From Streptomyces anulatus (GTDB taxonomy: Bacteria; Actinomycetota; Actinomycetes; Streptomycetales; Streptomycetaceae), in NCBI RefSeq assembly GCF_000721175.1, contig NZ_JOEZ01000002.1:186001-250000 (forward strand): 64,000 bases of DNA, given 5' to 3'. The position numbers were made by a program, and so were the translations under genes. A model generated the notes under the pieces. That model was not told the DNA's origin. It saw only the letters and a program-made list of their open reading frames with translations, and made no database searches. This document shows positions 17,128-26,534 of this stretch, piece after piece. Numbering within the stretch: position 1 is the first letter of the stretch; every line of letters begins with the position of its first letter.

Positions 17128-18258
17128 ATGACCGGTTCGAAACTCTCCCGTACGTCGGTCGGCCGGGCGGAACTGCTCTCCCGGTCCATGAAGGCCACCG
17201 ACGCACTCGGCATGTTCGCCGAGGCCTCGACCCGCCTGCGACGTCTCATGCCGTACGACGCGGCGGTGTGGCGCGTCACCGACCCGGTGACCGGCATGAT
17301 GACCGCGCCCATCCGCGCGGAGAACCTGGACGAGGGTGGCTGCGCGGTCTACTGGGAGTCGGAACTGTTCACCGAGAACGTCAACTCGTTCCGCGATCTG
17401 GCGCGGGCGCCCATGCCGGTCGCCGGGCTCCGTCAGACCACCGGCGACCTGCCCGCACGCAGCACCCTCTACGAGACATTCATGCGCCCGCGCGGATTCC
17501 ACGACGAACTACGGGCGGTCCTGCGCGTCGACGGCCGCCCGCAGGGGCACATCAGCCTGTTCCGGACCGAGGGACGCGCGGCCTTCGACACCGCCGAGAC
17601 CCGGCTGATCGCCTCCGTCATCACCCCGCTCGCCAGGCGCCTGCGCTCGTTCGCGGAGCCCGCACCGCAGCCACTGCCGGACGCCCCGCACGGCCCGGGG
17701 CTCCTCCTCTTCGACGCGAAAGGCGCACTGCTGTCGGTCAACGACGACGCCCTGGCCTACCTCGACACCCTCCCCGAAGGCCCCGCCGTCCCCTCGCCCC
17801 AAGGCATCCGCGTGCCGTCCTGGATCCAGGCGACCGCGATGAAGGCCCGCGCGGTGGCCCAGGAGCGGGACCGTGGCCGGTCCCGCGCCCGCGTACGGAA
17901 CCGTGCGGGCCGCTGGCTGGTCTGCCACGCCTCCTGCCTGCGGGAGACCGGCGGCGGGCTCGGCGCATCCGCCGTGGTGATCGAGCCTGCGAAGACCTCG
18001 GAGATCGTCCCCCTGATCGTGGACGCGTACGAACTCACCGACCGGGAGACCGAGGTCACCCAGTACATCGCCCGCGGCCTCCCCACCGGCGAGATCGCTG
18101 CGCAGTTGCACCTCTCCCCGCACACGGTCCGGGACCACATCAAGGCGGTCTTCGAGAAGGTGGGGGTCGGCAGCCGGGGCGAGTTGGTGGGCAAGCTGTT
18201 CACGGAGTACTACGCCCCGCCGGCCGAGGAGAACACGACCCGGGTCCGTACCGACTGA
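17128..18258 (+). CDS. LuxR-family regulator with N-terminal GAF-like sensor
   Basis: A 376-residue regulator. The C-terminal LuxR helix-turn-helix (about 307-365) shows LTDRETEVTQYIARGLPTGE and LSPHTVRDHIKAVFEKVGV. The N-terminal ~190 residues resemble a GAF-type sensor (MPYDAAVWRVTDPVTGMM; VDGRPQGHISLFRTEG), with a PAS-like segment between (GLLLFDAKGALLSVNDDALA). It is divergent from the flavoenzyme/MFS pair and is the likely controller of that pair. Confidence 0.85.
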   Translation: MTGSKLSRTSVGRAELLSRSMKATDALGMFAEASTRLRRLMPYDAAVWRVTDPVTGMMTAPIRAENLDEGGCAVYWESELFTENVNSFRDLARAPMPVAGLRQTTGDLPARSTLYETFMRPRGFHDELRAVLRVDGRPQGHISLFRTEGRAAFDTAETRLIASVITPLARRLRSFAEPAPQPLPDAPHGPGLLLFDAKGALLSVNDDALAYLDTLPEGPAVPSPQGIRVPSWIQATAMKARAVAQERDRGRSRARVRNRAGRWLVCHASCLRETGGGLGASAVVIEPAKTSEIVPLIVDAYELTDRETEVTQYIARGLPTGEIAAQLHLSPHTVRDHIKAVFEKVGVGSRGELVGKLFTEYYAPPAEENTTRVRTD

Positions 18259-18861
18259 CGACGGGCATGCCCACGCCCGTCACCGGTCACCTGCGTCCGG
18301 GATCCGCTGCCCCCCGGCTGTGCGCGACGACCAGCACTTCCCGCAGGGACAGGTGCAGGGCTTCCCTTCGGCGGACCTCCAGGGGAGGAGGCGGAGCTGC
18401 GAGGTGTCGTTCATGTCGTTGCGTTCCTCAGCGCGAAGAGGTGCCTCTGACGGGCGGCGATCACCGTTCGTGTCCCCATCGTCACGGCCGCCGCCCTACG
18501 CTCGACAGAGGCACGCAATTGCCTGCCAACAGGACGACGGCGAGGGGTCGGGGATGCGGGGATGACCGAAGTTGCCTACATGGAAGGCAATCAGTGCTCC
18601 GAGTTGCCGGAAGATCCGGAAGACGTCACGCGCGCCCGACTGAGCGCTGCCCCCAGCGCCGTACACCGCAGGGCCCGCGCCTCCGTCCTCACCGGCCGGC
18701 GGCGCAGGCCTCGTGTCTACCCAACCGACCCCTGAGCCTGCCTTCCGCCTTCCGCCTTCAGCTGTCACGCGGGGCCATTCAGCCGCGTGCCGTTCGGCGT
18801 AAGGATCAACGCGTCCACCGGGCACGGCCGAACACGCACGGCGCATGAGATGGTTGCTGAT
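18259..18861. other. Intergenic stretch with no gene found
   Basis: About 600 bases between the LuxR and GNAT genes. No frame shows recognisable protein, and no RNA gene or strong dyad was recognised. Confidence 0.5.
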
Positions 18862-19395
18862 ATGACAATTGGCGTGCCGGGCAGCGAGGTTGCACTTGAG
18901 ACGAGCCGCCTGCTGCTCCGACCTTGGCGGGTGGCCGAGGCTGTCGTCCAGCGTGAGCTGTGGACCGAACGTGATCCACGAGTGCCTCCGCATCGCCGCA
19001 TCGACGCGGATGGACACCCCACGGTCGAGGAGCTTGAGAGTTCGATCCGCACCGACGAGCTGTGGTCGACCGGTTTGCTGGCGGTCGAGCGGAAGGCCAC
19101 TCGTGACGTCATCGGCTACTGCGGGCTTGTAGACAGCGGGCGAGGATCGGCAGGGGAACCGGAACTGGCATTCGAGCTGCTACGCCGAGTCTGGTGTCAG
19201 GGATATGCGACCGAGGCCGCGTCGGCGGTTCTGGAATGGGCGACAGTGTCCGGGTACGGACGTCTGTGGGCCACGGTCTGGGACTGGAACACCGCTTCTC
19301 GCCGGGTGCTGGCCAAGGTCGGGTTCACCGAGACCGAGCGCAGGGAAGTGGACGCGGTGTACGGGACCACGCTGTTCACCACGAAACAGCTCTGA
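18862..19395 (+). CDS. GNAT N-acetyltransferase (RimJ-like)
   Basis: A 177-residue acetyltransferase of the ribosomal-protein/RimJ subgroup. It opens with the usual LETSRLLLRPWR and contains DVIGYCGLVDSGRG and ELAFELLRRVWCQGYATEAASAVLEWA, where the Q-G-Y-A-T segment is the acetyl-CoA pyrophosphate loop, then NTASRRVLAKVGFTETER. Acceptor unknown. ATG at 18862 matches the family's N-terminus; 25 further upstream codons are open but unlike the family. Confidence 0.85.
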   Translation: MTIGVPGSEVALETSRLLLRPWRVAEAVVQRELWTERDPRVPPHRRIDADGHPTVEELESSIRTDELWSTGLLAVERKATRDVIGYCGLVDSGRGSAGEPELAFELLRRVWCQGYATEAASAVLEWATVSGYGRLWATVWDWNTASRRVLAKVGFTETERREVDAVYGTTLFTTKQL

Positions 19396-19610
19396 GGTAC
19401 CCGATGTCCGGCCTTGCGGAAGGCTCCGTTGCCGGGAAGAACAAGCTGAGTACGGGCGCTCGTGATCTCGCCCCGGCCGCCGCCTGGCGCGGCGCGCATG
19501 ACCCCGGAAGCGACCGCGGCAGACACGTCATCCACCGCCGGCTCACGCGGGTTCCACGGCCCTCGGTGAGGATGCGGACCCCGCCACACTCGGCGTCGAG
19601 CCATGCGAAT

Positions 19611-19660
19611 CCGGTGAGTCCGGTGAGTCCGGTGAGTCCGGTGAGTCCGGTGAGTCCGGC
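19611..19660. repeat. 9-bp tandem repeat, five and a half copies
   Basis: TCCGGTGAG repeated head to tail from 19611 to 19655 with a partial sixth copy. It sits in the 430-base gap between the convergent GNAT and NLP genes. No gene was recognised in the gap. Confidence 0.85.
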
Positions 19661-19825
19661 AAGGACTACGCCCCCGCTACGACGTGAACCGGCTGACCGA
19701 AGCCACCTCCGCGTCCACGTCCTCAAGCGGATCAGGGTCTCGCGGAGCGTCCCACCGACGCGCCTTTCCCCTGGCGTGGCGGACCTCGCCGCCCGGAGCG
19801 CGGGCCCCGGGCGGCACGGGAACCT

Positions 19826-20647
19826 TCAGGCCCAGGGGTCGAAGGGGATTCCGGCGGGCTTGGAGTTGTTGAGCAGGTTGCGGAAGCGGTCGTCCTTGTC
19901 CGTGACCTTGATGGTCGCTGACCCGAAGTCGGCGTTCATGAGCCTGTCGCGCAACTCCGTGCTGGGGAAGCCGTTCCAGTCGACGATCGGCGGGTAGCGC
20001 CAGTTGCCGTAGTGGTTCTCCGGCGGCTCGTCGTTGCCGTTGGCGAGGCGGAAGAAGTGCGTGCTCGGGCCGTCCTTGTGGTAGACGGCCTTGGGGTGCG
20101 AACCGTCGAACCGCACCTGCGAGCGCGGGTAGGTCCTGACGGTGCTGTGCTGCGTCGTCGAGACGTAATCCACCTGGTTGGAGCCTTGGTTGACCCAGGA
20201 GATCACATGCTCGAAGTCGTGGCGGTGCCCGCCGAGTCCGCTGCCGTGGACGGCCTGGTCCTTCTCGAAGTAGCTCGCGTAGACGATGCCGCACCAGCCG
20301 TTGTTGCACTTCGAGCGGGCGTACGTCTGGGAGTTGTCCAGGTCCCACTGGTCCCGGCAACTGCCGTTGATCGCGCCGCTCGTCTTGAGGCCGGGTGCGA
20401 GGGTGCCGTCCGGGCCGATGGCGGGGGTGGCGTAGCAGCCGTCGCCGTCGTAGTCGAAGGCCGGTGAGAACGCCTGCTCGTAACCGCCCGCGTTCTGGGG
20501 GAGGTTCCGCGGCGGGTCGGCGTGGGCGGTGGAAGCGGGGATCAGGACGAGCAGGGCCGCGGCGGCGAGGACGGCGGCGGCGCGGGAGGTGCGGCCCCGG
20601 GCGGCCGGGGACGCGGTGCGGGCGGCCGGAGAAGGCGGAGTGCGCAT
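19826..20647 (-). CDS. Secreted NPP1/necrosis-inducing-like protein (NLP)
   Basis: A 273-residue secreted protein of the NPP1 family, known from plant-pathogenic oomycetes, fungi and some bacteria for damaging dicot plasma membranes. The family heptapeptide is present as GHRHDFE (residues ~140-146; the usual form is GHRHDWE), and cysteines at 71, 97, 114 and 119 could form disulphides. A signal peptide is clear (SRAAAVLAAAALLVLIPASTAHA, cleavage near 43-44). ATG at 20647 has GAGGAG about 10 bases upstream; a 30-codon upstream extension is open but would bury the signal sequence. The adjacent locus at 38-56 kb degrades pectin, another plant-wall-directed function. Confidence 0.88.
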   Translation of the reverse strand: MRTPPSPAARTASPAARGRTSRAAAVLAAAALLVLIPASTAHADPPRNLPQNAGGYEQAFSPAFDYDGDGCYATPAIGPDGTLAPGLKTSGAINGSCRDQWDLDNSQTYARSKCNNGWCGIVYASYFEKDQAVHGSGLGGHRHDFEHVISWVNQGSNQVDYVSTTQHSTVRTYPRSQVRFDGSHPKAVYHKDGPSTHFFRLANGNDEPPENHYGNWRYPPIVDWNGFPSTELRDRLMNADFGSATIKVTDKDDRFRNLLNNSKPAGIPFDPWA

Positions 20648-20883
20648 GCTGGCTGGTTCTCCTCGCGGGACTGGCGGCCGAGGCGGCTGCTCGCCTCGGC
20701 GCGGGGCGCCTTTCGCAGTCTGGAGGAAGAACCCCACGATTGTCCGTACACCGTCACTACTTGTCTTGACGTCGCGGCGACATCACGCCCGACGGCGGCG
20801 CGCGCCCGGATGGTCCGGCTCGGGCCGCGTACGCCCCGGCGGTCCTGCTCTCGGCCGCCTGCACCCAGGCGGAGGGCTCGCGG

Positions 20884-21453
20884 TCACGGCTTGTCGAGCA
20901 GCCTCGCCACGGCTTCGCGCGCGTGGCGGGCCGGGGCCGCTTCACCGCTGACACCGGCCGCCACGATGGCCCCTTCGGCGAGCAGGAAGACCGGCTCGAC
21001 GGCCGTCGGCGCCCCCGCCGCACGGACCCACGCCGCGAGCTGATCGTGGAACGCCTGCTTGTGCGCACGGACTTCGGCCAGGACGGGGCCGGACGAGGCG
21101 CCGAGTTCACCATGGGCGTTGATCCAGGCGCAGCCGCGGAAGCCCGGTTCCTCGAACCACGCGGCGAGCCAGTCGAAGACCGCGAGCACACGTTCGCGAG
21201 GATCCTCGATCCGCTCCACGCGGGCGGCCAGGTCTCCCCTCCACCGCCGGTCGCGCCGCCGGAGCACCGCCACCACCAGGTCTTCCTTCGCCGCGAAGAA
21301 CCGATAGATGCGCTTCAGCGGGAGACCGGACGCCTCCCGGACCGCGTCCATCCCGACCGCCCGGATGCCTCGCCCATAGAAGAGCCGCTCCGCCGCGTCG
21401 AGCAACACCTCACGGTCCAGGCGGTTCTGCTCCTCGGCGATCGGGGCCGGCAT
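20884..21453 (-). CDS. TetR-family repressor
   Basis: A 189-residue regulator with the N-terminal TetR helix-turn-helix (residues ~12-58: [20 protein letters not shown], then [19 protein letters not shown]). The C-terminal ligand domain includes [22 protein letters not shown], typical of the TetR_C family containing a conserved Cys. It is divergent from a DUF1348 gene with two near-identical palindromes between them, so it most likely represses itself and that gene. Confidence 0.9.
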   Translation of the reverse strand: MPAPIAEEQNRLDREVLLDAAERLFYGRGIRAVGMDAVREASGLPLKRIYRFFAAKEDLVVAVLRRRDRRWRGDLAARVERIEDPRERVLAVFDWLAAWFEEPGFRGCAWINAHGELGASSGPVLAEVRAHKQAFHDQLAAWVRAAGAPTAVEPVFLLAEGAIVAAGVSGEAAPARHAREAVARLLDKP

Positions 21454-21473
21454 CGGGGACTCCTTGACGTTGA

Positions 21474-21485
21474 GAACGATCGTTC
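21474..21485. promoter_or_regulatory. TetR operator 1, GAACGATCGTTC
   Basis: A perfect 12-bp palindrome 20 bases upstream of the tetR start. It shares the GAACG-N2-CGTTC core with the second site 37 bases away. Confidence 0.7.
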
Positions 21486-21508
21486 CCTACCTTAGACCCT
21501 CCCAGACG

Positions 21509-21524
21509 GAGAACGCTCGTTCTC
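21509..21524. promoter_or_regulatory. TetR operator 2, GAGAACG-CT-CGTTCTC
   Basis: A perfect 7+7 inverted repeat, 18 bases before the GTG of the DUF1348 gene. Centre-to-centre distance from operator 1 is 37 bases, so the two sites are placed one for each divergent promoter. Confidence 0.7.
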
Positions 21525-21541
21525 GACACGAGGAGGCCACC

Positions 21542-22003
21542 GTGCAGGAAGACCGCCCGCCCTACCCGCCGTTCACTCACGAGACGGCCCGGCAGAAGGT
21601 CCAGGCAGCCGAGGACGCGTGGAACACCCGTGATCCCCGGCGGGTGGCCCTCGCCTACACGCCGGACTCCGTCTGGCGGAACCGGGACCTGTTCGTCGAA
21701 GGCCGCGAGGAGATCGTCGCCTTTCTGACCCTCAAGTGGGAACGCGAGCTGGACTACGCACTGCGCAAGAGCCTGTGGGCATTCCACGAGAACAGCATCG
21801 CCGTCCGCTTCCAGTACGAATGGCGCGACGCGGACGACCAGTGGTGGCGCAGTTACGGCAACGAGCTGTGGGAGTTCGACGAGCGCGGCCTGATGCGGCG
21901 GCGCGAGGCGAGCATCAACGATGTCGTCATCGCCGAGGCCGACCGGCGCATCCACGGCCCCCGGCCCGCCGACGAACACGGGGCCGACATCCCACTCCGT
22001 TAG
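21542..22003 (+). CDS. DUF1348 / NTF2-like protein
   Basis: A 153-residue nuclear-transport-factor-2-like (SnoaL-fold) protein of the DUF1348 group. Recognisable pieces are [44 protein letters not shown], and [26 protein letters not shown]. No enzyme activity is assigned to the group. GTG at 21542 follows GAGGAGG by a good distance; the upstream open codons overlap the operator and are unlike the family. Probably derepressed when the TetR partner binds its ligand. Confidence 0.88.
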   Translation: MQEDRPPYPPFTHETARQKVQAAEDAWNTRDPRRVALAYTPDSVWRNRDLFVEGREEIVAFLTLKWERELDYALRKSLWAFHENSIAVRFQYEWRDADDQWWRSYGNELWEFDERGLMRRREASINDVVIAEADRRIHGPRPADEHGADIPLR

Positions 22004-22017
22004 CCCTGTCAGCCCCG

Positions 22018-22692
22018 TCAGCCCTGTTGGAGGGGGTCAGAGGCCGCCGGCTTGTGGGCCAGGAAGCTCGCCACCGGCCGCTTCGCCCCCTCGTCGGGCG
22101 CCTGCACCACCCGCCCCGTGACGACGAACCCCGCCTGCTCCAGCAGTCCGGCGATCCGGTCCGCGGGCAGCCGGTAGCTGTCGAAGGGGGCGGGGTCGCC
22201 GCCGTAGCCGTACGTCAGGCGCTGGTGTCCGCCCTCGCCGACCCGGGTGACGAGCAGCAGGTGCCCGCCGGGTGCCAGCGTCCGGTGGAACTCGGCGAAC
22301 GCGCCGGGCAACGACTCCGGCGGCAGGTGGTGCGTGGAGTAGTACGCCAGGATGCCGCCGAGTTCGCCGTCACCCGACGCCAGCGCGGACATCGAGCCGA
22401 CGTCGAAGCGCAGGTCCGGATGGGCCGCGCGGGCCAGTTCGACCATCCTCGGCGACAGGTCGGCCCCGAAGGCGGAAACGCCCAGCCCGGACAGGTACGC
22501 GGTCACCTTCCCCGGTCCGCAGCCCACATCGGCCGTCGGCCCGAGGTCCGCCGACGTGACGAGCTCGGCGAACGCGGCCAGCACGGCGCGCGACAGCGGG
22601 TCCAGCTCGGCGGGGTCCTTGACGGACCGGGCGTAGTCGGCGGCGACGGCGTCGTACGACTGCCGGATCGCGTCCAGGTGCGGGGGTTGCAT
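22018..22692 (-). CDS. Class I SAM-dependent methyltransferase
   Basis: A 224-residue methyltransferase with the SAM-binding motif I TADVGCGPGKVTAYL and the acidic residue after strand 2 (FGADLSPRMVELARA). Motif IV/post I follow as GGILAYYSTHHLPPE and HRTLAPGGHLLLVTRVGE. Substrate unknown. ATG at 22692 gives the usual family start (QSYDAVAADYA); 12 more codons are open upstream. Confidence 0.85.
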   Translation of the reverse strand: MQPPHLDAIRQSYDAVAADYARSVKDPAELDPLSRAVLAAFAELVTSADLGPTADVGCGPGKVTAYLSGLGVSAFGADLSPRMVELARAAHPDLRFDVGSMSALASGDGELGGILAYYSTHHLPPESLPGAFAEFHRTLAPGGHLLLVTRVGEGGHQRLTYGYGGDPAPFDSYRLPADRIAGLLEQAGFVVTGRVVQAPDEGAKRPVASFLAHKPAASDPLQQG

Positions 22693-22820
22693 CACGCCAA
22701 CGCTATAACCCACCTGCAGGAAAGCCATGGGCTGCAGAGCGGTGCGATACAGGGCGGTTCGGGGTGGTTCGGGGCTTTACGGGGAGCTGCCCCCTGCCCC
22801 GTACCGCCCCTCCCCCGCCC

Positions 22821-25403
22821 TCAGCCGGGCAGCACCGGCAGCAGTTCCGGCAGGTGGCCGTCCGAGGCCGTGGCCGCCGCGACCCGCTCGGCCGGGACCT
22901 CCCCGTACAGCGTCGTACGCGGGCGGGACGGGCGGCCCGCCAGCTCGGCGATGGCCTCCAGGCCCTGGATGGAGCGGTACGAGCCGTAACTCGACCCCGC
23001 CATCCGGGAGATGGTCTCCTCCATCAGCGTGCCGCCCAGGTCGTTCGCGCCCGAGCGGAGCATCTCCGCCGCCCCCTCCGTGCCGAGCTTCACCCAGCTC
23101 GTCTGGATGTTGGTGATGTGCGGGTGCAGCAGCAGCCTCGCCATCGCGGTGACGGCCCGGTTGTCGCGGTCCGTCGGGCCCGGACGGGCGATGCCGGCCA
23201 GGTAGACCGGGGCGTTGGTGTGGATGAAGGGGAGCGTCACGAACTCCGTCAGGCCGCCGGTCTCCTGCTGGAGCCGGGACAGGGTGCGGAAGTGGCCCAG
23301 CCAGTGGCGGGGTTGGTCCACATGCCCGTACATCATCGTCGAGGACGAGCGCAGGCCCACCTCGTGCGCCGTCCTGATGACCTCCAGCCAGGTGGCCGTG
23401 GGCAGCTTGCCCTTGGTCAGGACCCAGCGGACCTCGTCGTCCAGGATCTCCGCCGCCGTACCGGGGATCGAGTCGAGCCCCGCCTCCTTGGCCGCCGTCA
23501 GCCAGTCGCGGATCGACATCCCGGTGCGGGTCGCCCCGTTGACGACCTCCATCGGCGAGAAGGCGTGCACGTGCATGCCGGGAACGCGTTCCTTCACCGC
23601 ACGCGCGATGTCGAAGTACGCCGTGCCGGGGAGGTCCGGGTGGATGCCGCCCTGCATGCAGACCTCGACCGCGCCGACGTCCCACGCCTGCGCCGCCCGG
23701 TCCGCGACCTGGTCCAGCGAGAGGGTGTACGCGTCGGCGTCGGTACGGCGCTGGGCGAAGGCGCAGAAGCGGCAGCCGGTGTAGCAGACGTTGGTGAAGT
23801 TGATGTTCCGCGTGACGATGTACGTGACGTCGTCGCCGACCACGTCCCGGCGCAGCGTGTCCGCGATCCGGCACAGTTCGTCCAGCGCCGGGCCGTCCGC
23901 GTGGAGCAGGGCGAGGGCCTGGTCGTCGGTGAGCTTCGTCGGGTCGTCGGCGGCCCGGCTCAGCGCCTGGCGTACGTCGGCGTCGATGCGGGACGGGACC
24001 ATGCCGGGGGCCGCCGCCTCTCGGAGCGCCTCCCAGTCCCCGTACACCTCGTCGAAGTCGTCGCGACGGTCGCCGGTGCGGCCCTCGGTGTCGATGGTGG
24101 CGTGCAGGTCGGTGCGGCCGGAGGAGGTGAACCCCTCGTCCGGCTCCTGCCAGGGCAGGCCGACGGGGAGTGCGTCCTCGCGGGCCAGGCCCGTCTCCGG
24201 GTCGGCCAGGGCGCGGACGTGCGGGAGGAGGCGAGGGTCGAGCCACGGCTCGCCGCGCTGGATGAACTCCGGGTAGATGGTGAGGCGTTCGCGAAGCGTG
24301 AAGCCCGATTCGGCCGTTCGCTCCGCCAGTTCCTCGATGTGCGGCCAGGGGCGCTCGGGGTTGACGTGGTCAGGCGTGAGAGGCGAGACCCCGCCCCAGT
24401 CGTCGATGCCCGCGCCGATGAGGAGCGCGTACTCGGCGTCCACCAGATTCGGCGGGGCCTGGATGCGGGCTGAGGGGCCGAGGATGTGCCGGGCCACCGC
24501 GATGGCGGCGGCCAGCTCCTCCAGCTCCGCGTCGGGCATCCCGCGCATCGCCGTGTCCGGCTTGGCACGGAAGTTCTGCACGATGACTTCCTGGATGCCG
24601 TGGTAGGCGCGGGCCGTCTTCCGCAGCTCGAAGAGGGAGTCGGCGCGCTCCTCGTACGACTCGCCGATCCCGATCAGGATGCCCGTGGTGAAGGGCACGT
24701 TGGAGCGGCCCGCGTCCTCAAGGACGCGCAGTCGTACGGCCGGCTCCTTGTCCGGGGAGCCGTGGTGCGGGCCGCCCGGCTCGGACCACAGGCGCCTCGC
24801 CGTCGTCTCCAGCATCATCCCCATCGAGGGGGCCACGGGCTTGAGGCGCTGGAGGTCGGTCCAGGTCAGCACGCCCGGGTTGAGGTGGGGCAGCAGGCCC
24901 GTCTCCTCCAGGACCCGGATCGCCATCGCCCGTACGTACGCGAGCGTGTCGTCGTACCCCTCCGCCTCCAGCCACTCCCGCGCCTCGGGCCAGCGGTCCT
25001 CGGGGCGGTCGCCGAGGGTGAACAGCGCTTCCTTGCAGCCCATCGCCGCGCCCTCGCGGGCGATGGCCAGCACCTCGTCCGGGGAGAGGAACATGCCGTG
25101 GCCGGCTCGGCGGAGCTTGCCGGGGACGGTGACGAAGGTGCAGTAGTGGCACTTGTCACGGCAGAGGCGGGTGAGCGGGATGAAGACCTTGCGCGAGTAC
25201 GTGATCACGCCCGGCCGGCCCGCCGCCTCCAGACCCGCGTCCCGGACCCGGGCGGCGGAGGCGGCGAGGTCCCTCAGATCGTCGCCGCGCGCCTGGAGCA
25301 GGACGGCGGCCTCGGTGACATCGAGGGCGACACCGTCACGGGCACGTCTGAGCGCGCGCCGCATGGCGTTGGAGGTGGGGCGTCCGCTCTGAGGATCGGT
25401 CAT
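22821..25403 (-). CDS. fbiC: Bifunctional FO synthase (CofG/CofH fusion)
   Basis: Makes 7,8-didemethyl-8-hydroxy-5-deazariboflavin (FO), the chromophore of coenzyme F420, from tyrosine and the flavin precursor 5-amino-6-ribitylaminouracil. The 860 residues contain two radical-SAM domains. The N-terminal CofG half has C81-x3-C85-x2-C88 (CRDKCHYC). The C-terminal CofH half has C540-x3-C544-x2-C547 (CYTGCRFC), followed by FAQRR. Length and order match actinobacterial FbiC. Cytoplasmic. The cofactor it supplies is probably used by the LLM-class oxidoreductases encoded at 28.2, 35.3 and 37.3 kb. Confidence 0.95.
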   Translation of the reverse strand: MTDPQSGRPTSNAMRRALRRARDGVALDVTEAAVLLQARGDDLRDLAASAARVRDAGLEAAGRPGVITYSRKVFIPLTRLCRDKCHYCTFVTVPGKLRRAGHGMFLSPDEVLAIAREGAAMGCKEALFTLGDRPEDRWPEAREWLEAEGYDDTLAYVRAMAIRVLEETGLLPHLNPGVLTWTDLQRLKPVAPSMGMMLETTARRLWSEPGGPHHGSPDKEPAVRLRVLEDAGRSNVPFTTGILIGIGESYEERADSLFELRKTARAYHGIQEVIVQNFRAKPDTAMRGMPDAELEELAAAIAVARHILGPSARIQAPPNLVDAEYALLIGAGIDDWGGVSPLTPDHVNPERPWPHIEELAERTAESGFTLRERLTIYPEFIQRGEPWLDPRLLPHVRALADPETGLAREDALPVGLPWQEPDEGFTSSGRTDLHATIDTEGRTGDRRDDFDEVYGDWEALREAAAPGMVPSRIDADVRQALSRAADDPTKLTDDQALALLHADGPALDELCRIADTLRRDVVGDDVTYIVTRNINFTNVCYTGCRFCAFAQRRTDADAYTLSLDQVADRAAQAWDVGAVEVCMQGGIHPDLPGTAYFDIARAVKERVPGMHVHAFSPMEVVNGATRTGMSIRDWLTAAKEAGLDSIPGTAAEILDDEVRWVLTKGKLPTATWLEVIRTAHEVGLRSSSTMMYGHVDQPRHWLGHFRTLSRLQQETGGLTEFVTLPFIHTNAPVYLAGIARPGPTDRDNRAVTAMARLLLHPHITNIQTSWVKLGTEGAAEMLRSGANDLGGTLMEETISRMAGSSYGSYRSIQGLEAIAELAGRPSRPRTTLYGEVPAERVAAATASDGHLPELLPVLPG

Positions 25404-25536
25404 GAACCGAGCATACGAGCGAGGCGCGTGCGCCGGACCAGGGCCTCGGGCCAGGATTCGCAGGTTGTGGGGTAGCCGTGGTCACTCGTGCGGGCCGACT
25501 CACCTGGATGAGAGCCCTTCGACGGTGTCCCCACGC

Positions 25537-25704
25537 CTAAGGGCTGTCCAGCAATTCCCGGCGGGCGCACGACGACAGCTACGGCACCTCGCCGCGTTGT
25601 CGGAACATCCCCATACATCCAGTATGCGGATGCCCCTCCGCCTTGCGATGCACCGCATCTGACGCCGCGCGCTGATCCACCGGGAACTGCGGGACAGCCC
25701 TTAG
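25537..25704. mobile_element. MITE-like inverted-repeat element, 168 bp
   Basis: The element is bounded by 25-bp terminal inverted repeats (25537-25561 and 25680-25704), each starting CTAAGGGCTGTCC and matching at 23 of 25 positions. The inside is non-coding. From memory, sequences like this recur between genes in Streptomyces genomes. No target-site duplication is obvious. Its right end is 10 bases before the HAD gene start. Confidence 0.65.
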
Positions 25705-25714
25705 TGTCGGAACG

Positions 25715-26437
25715 GTGATGGAAACGATCGTCCTCGACATCGGCGAAACCCTCGTACGCGACGACCGGCACTGGGCGTCCTGGGCCAACTGGCTCGGCGT
25801 ACCACCGCACACACTCAGTGCGCTGGTGGGTGCGGCCGTCGCCCAGGGCCGCGAGGCCACGGACGCGCTGCGGGTCCTGCGGCCCGACATGGACGTCGAG
25901 GAGGCCTGTCGCGCGCGGGCCGCCGCCGGGCGCGGAGAACACCTCGACGAGTCGGATCTCTACCAGGACGTCCGGCCCGCGCTGGGCGAGCTGCGGGCCG
26001 CGGGCATCCGGGTCGTGGTGGCGGGGAACGGCACGGTACGGGCCGGGGAGCTGCTGCGGGCGCTGGACCTGCCCGCCGACCTGGTGGTCACCTCGGACGA
26101 GTGGGGCGTACGGAAACCGGACCCGGGGTTCTTCGCGCGGGTGGCCGAGGTGGCGGGAGCGGCCCCGGCGGCGACGCTGTACGTCGGCGACCACCCGGCC
26201 GACGACCTGTTCCCGGCCTCGGCGGCGGGGATGCGGACGGCGCATCTGCGGCGAGGTCCGTACGGGCACTGGTGGGCGGACCACCCGGACGTGGTGGAGA
26301 CGGCGGACTTCCGCATCGACGCGCTGACGGATCTGGTGGGGCTGGCGGGGTCCGCCGCCTCGGACGGGTCGCCGGACGCGTCCGAGAACGAGGAGGCGAA
26401 GGTGGTGCGGCGGGGCGGGCTGAAATCGGTGCGCTGA
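25715..26437 (+). CDS. HAD-superfamily hydrolase
   Basis: A 240-residue phosphatase-like protein. Motif I is LDIGETLV, so the nucleophile Asp is present while the second, acid-base Asp of DxDxT is replaced by Gly. Motif II is VAGNGT, motif III Lys lies in VRKPDPGFF and motif IV is YVGDHPADDLFPASAAGM. The cap is helical (about 20-85). Substrate unknown. GTG 25715 and ATG 25718 are adjacent alternative starts with no strong ribosome-binding site, as the inverted-repeat element abuts the start. It converges on the PBP gene. Confidence 0.82.
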   Translation: MMETIVLDIGETLVRDDRHWASWANWLGVPPHTLSALVGAAVAQGREATDALRVLRPDMDVEEACRARAAAGRGEHLDESDLYQDVRPALGELRAAGIRVVVAGNGTVRAGELLRALDLPADLVVTSDEWGVRKPDPGFFARVAEVAGAAPAATLYVGDHPADDLFPASAAGMRTAHLRRGPYGHWWADHPDVVETADFRIDALTDLVGLAGSAASDGSPDASENEEAKVVRRGGLKSVR

Positions 26438-26476
26438 GGTCACGGCGGGCGCGCGGCGCTTCCCGCCCGTCCGCCG

Positions 26477-26521
26477 CTCGATGACGGAACCGTCCACCGG
26501 AGCGTGGGTTCCGTCATCGAG
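26477..26521. terminator. Bidirectional hairpin terminator
   Basis: A perfect 15-bp stem (26477-26491 with 26507-26521) and a 15-base loop between the converging HAD and penicillin-binding protein genes. Confidence 0.75.
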
Positions 26522-26534
26522 GGCCGGGCATTCC

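Noticed and set aside
14204..18258. Secondary-metabolite cluster suggested by MFS, BBE-type flavoenzyme and LuxR
   Set aside because: No core biosynthetic gene (PKS, NRPS, terpene or RiPP) is present nearby, so it was treated as a small detoxification or catabolic unit.
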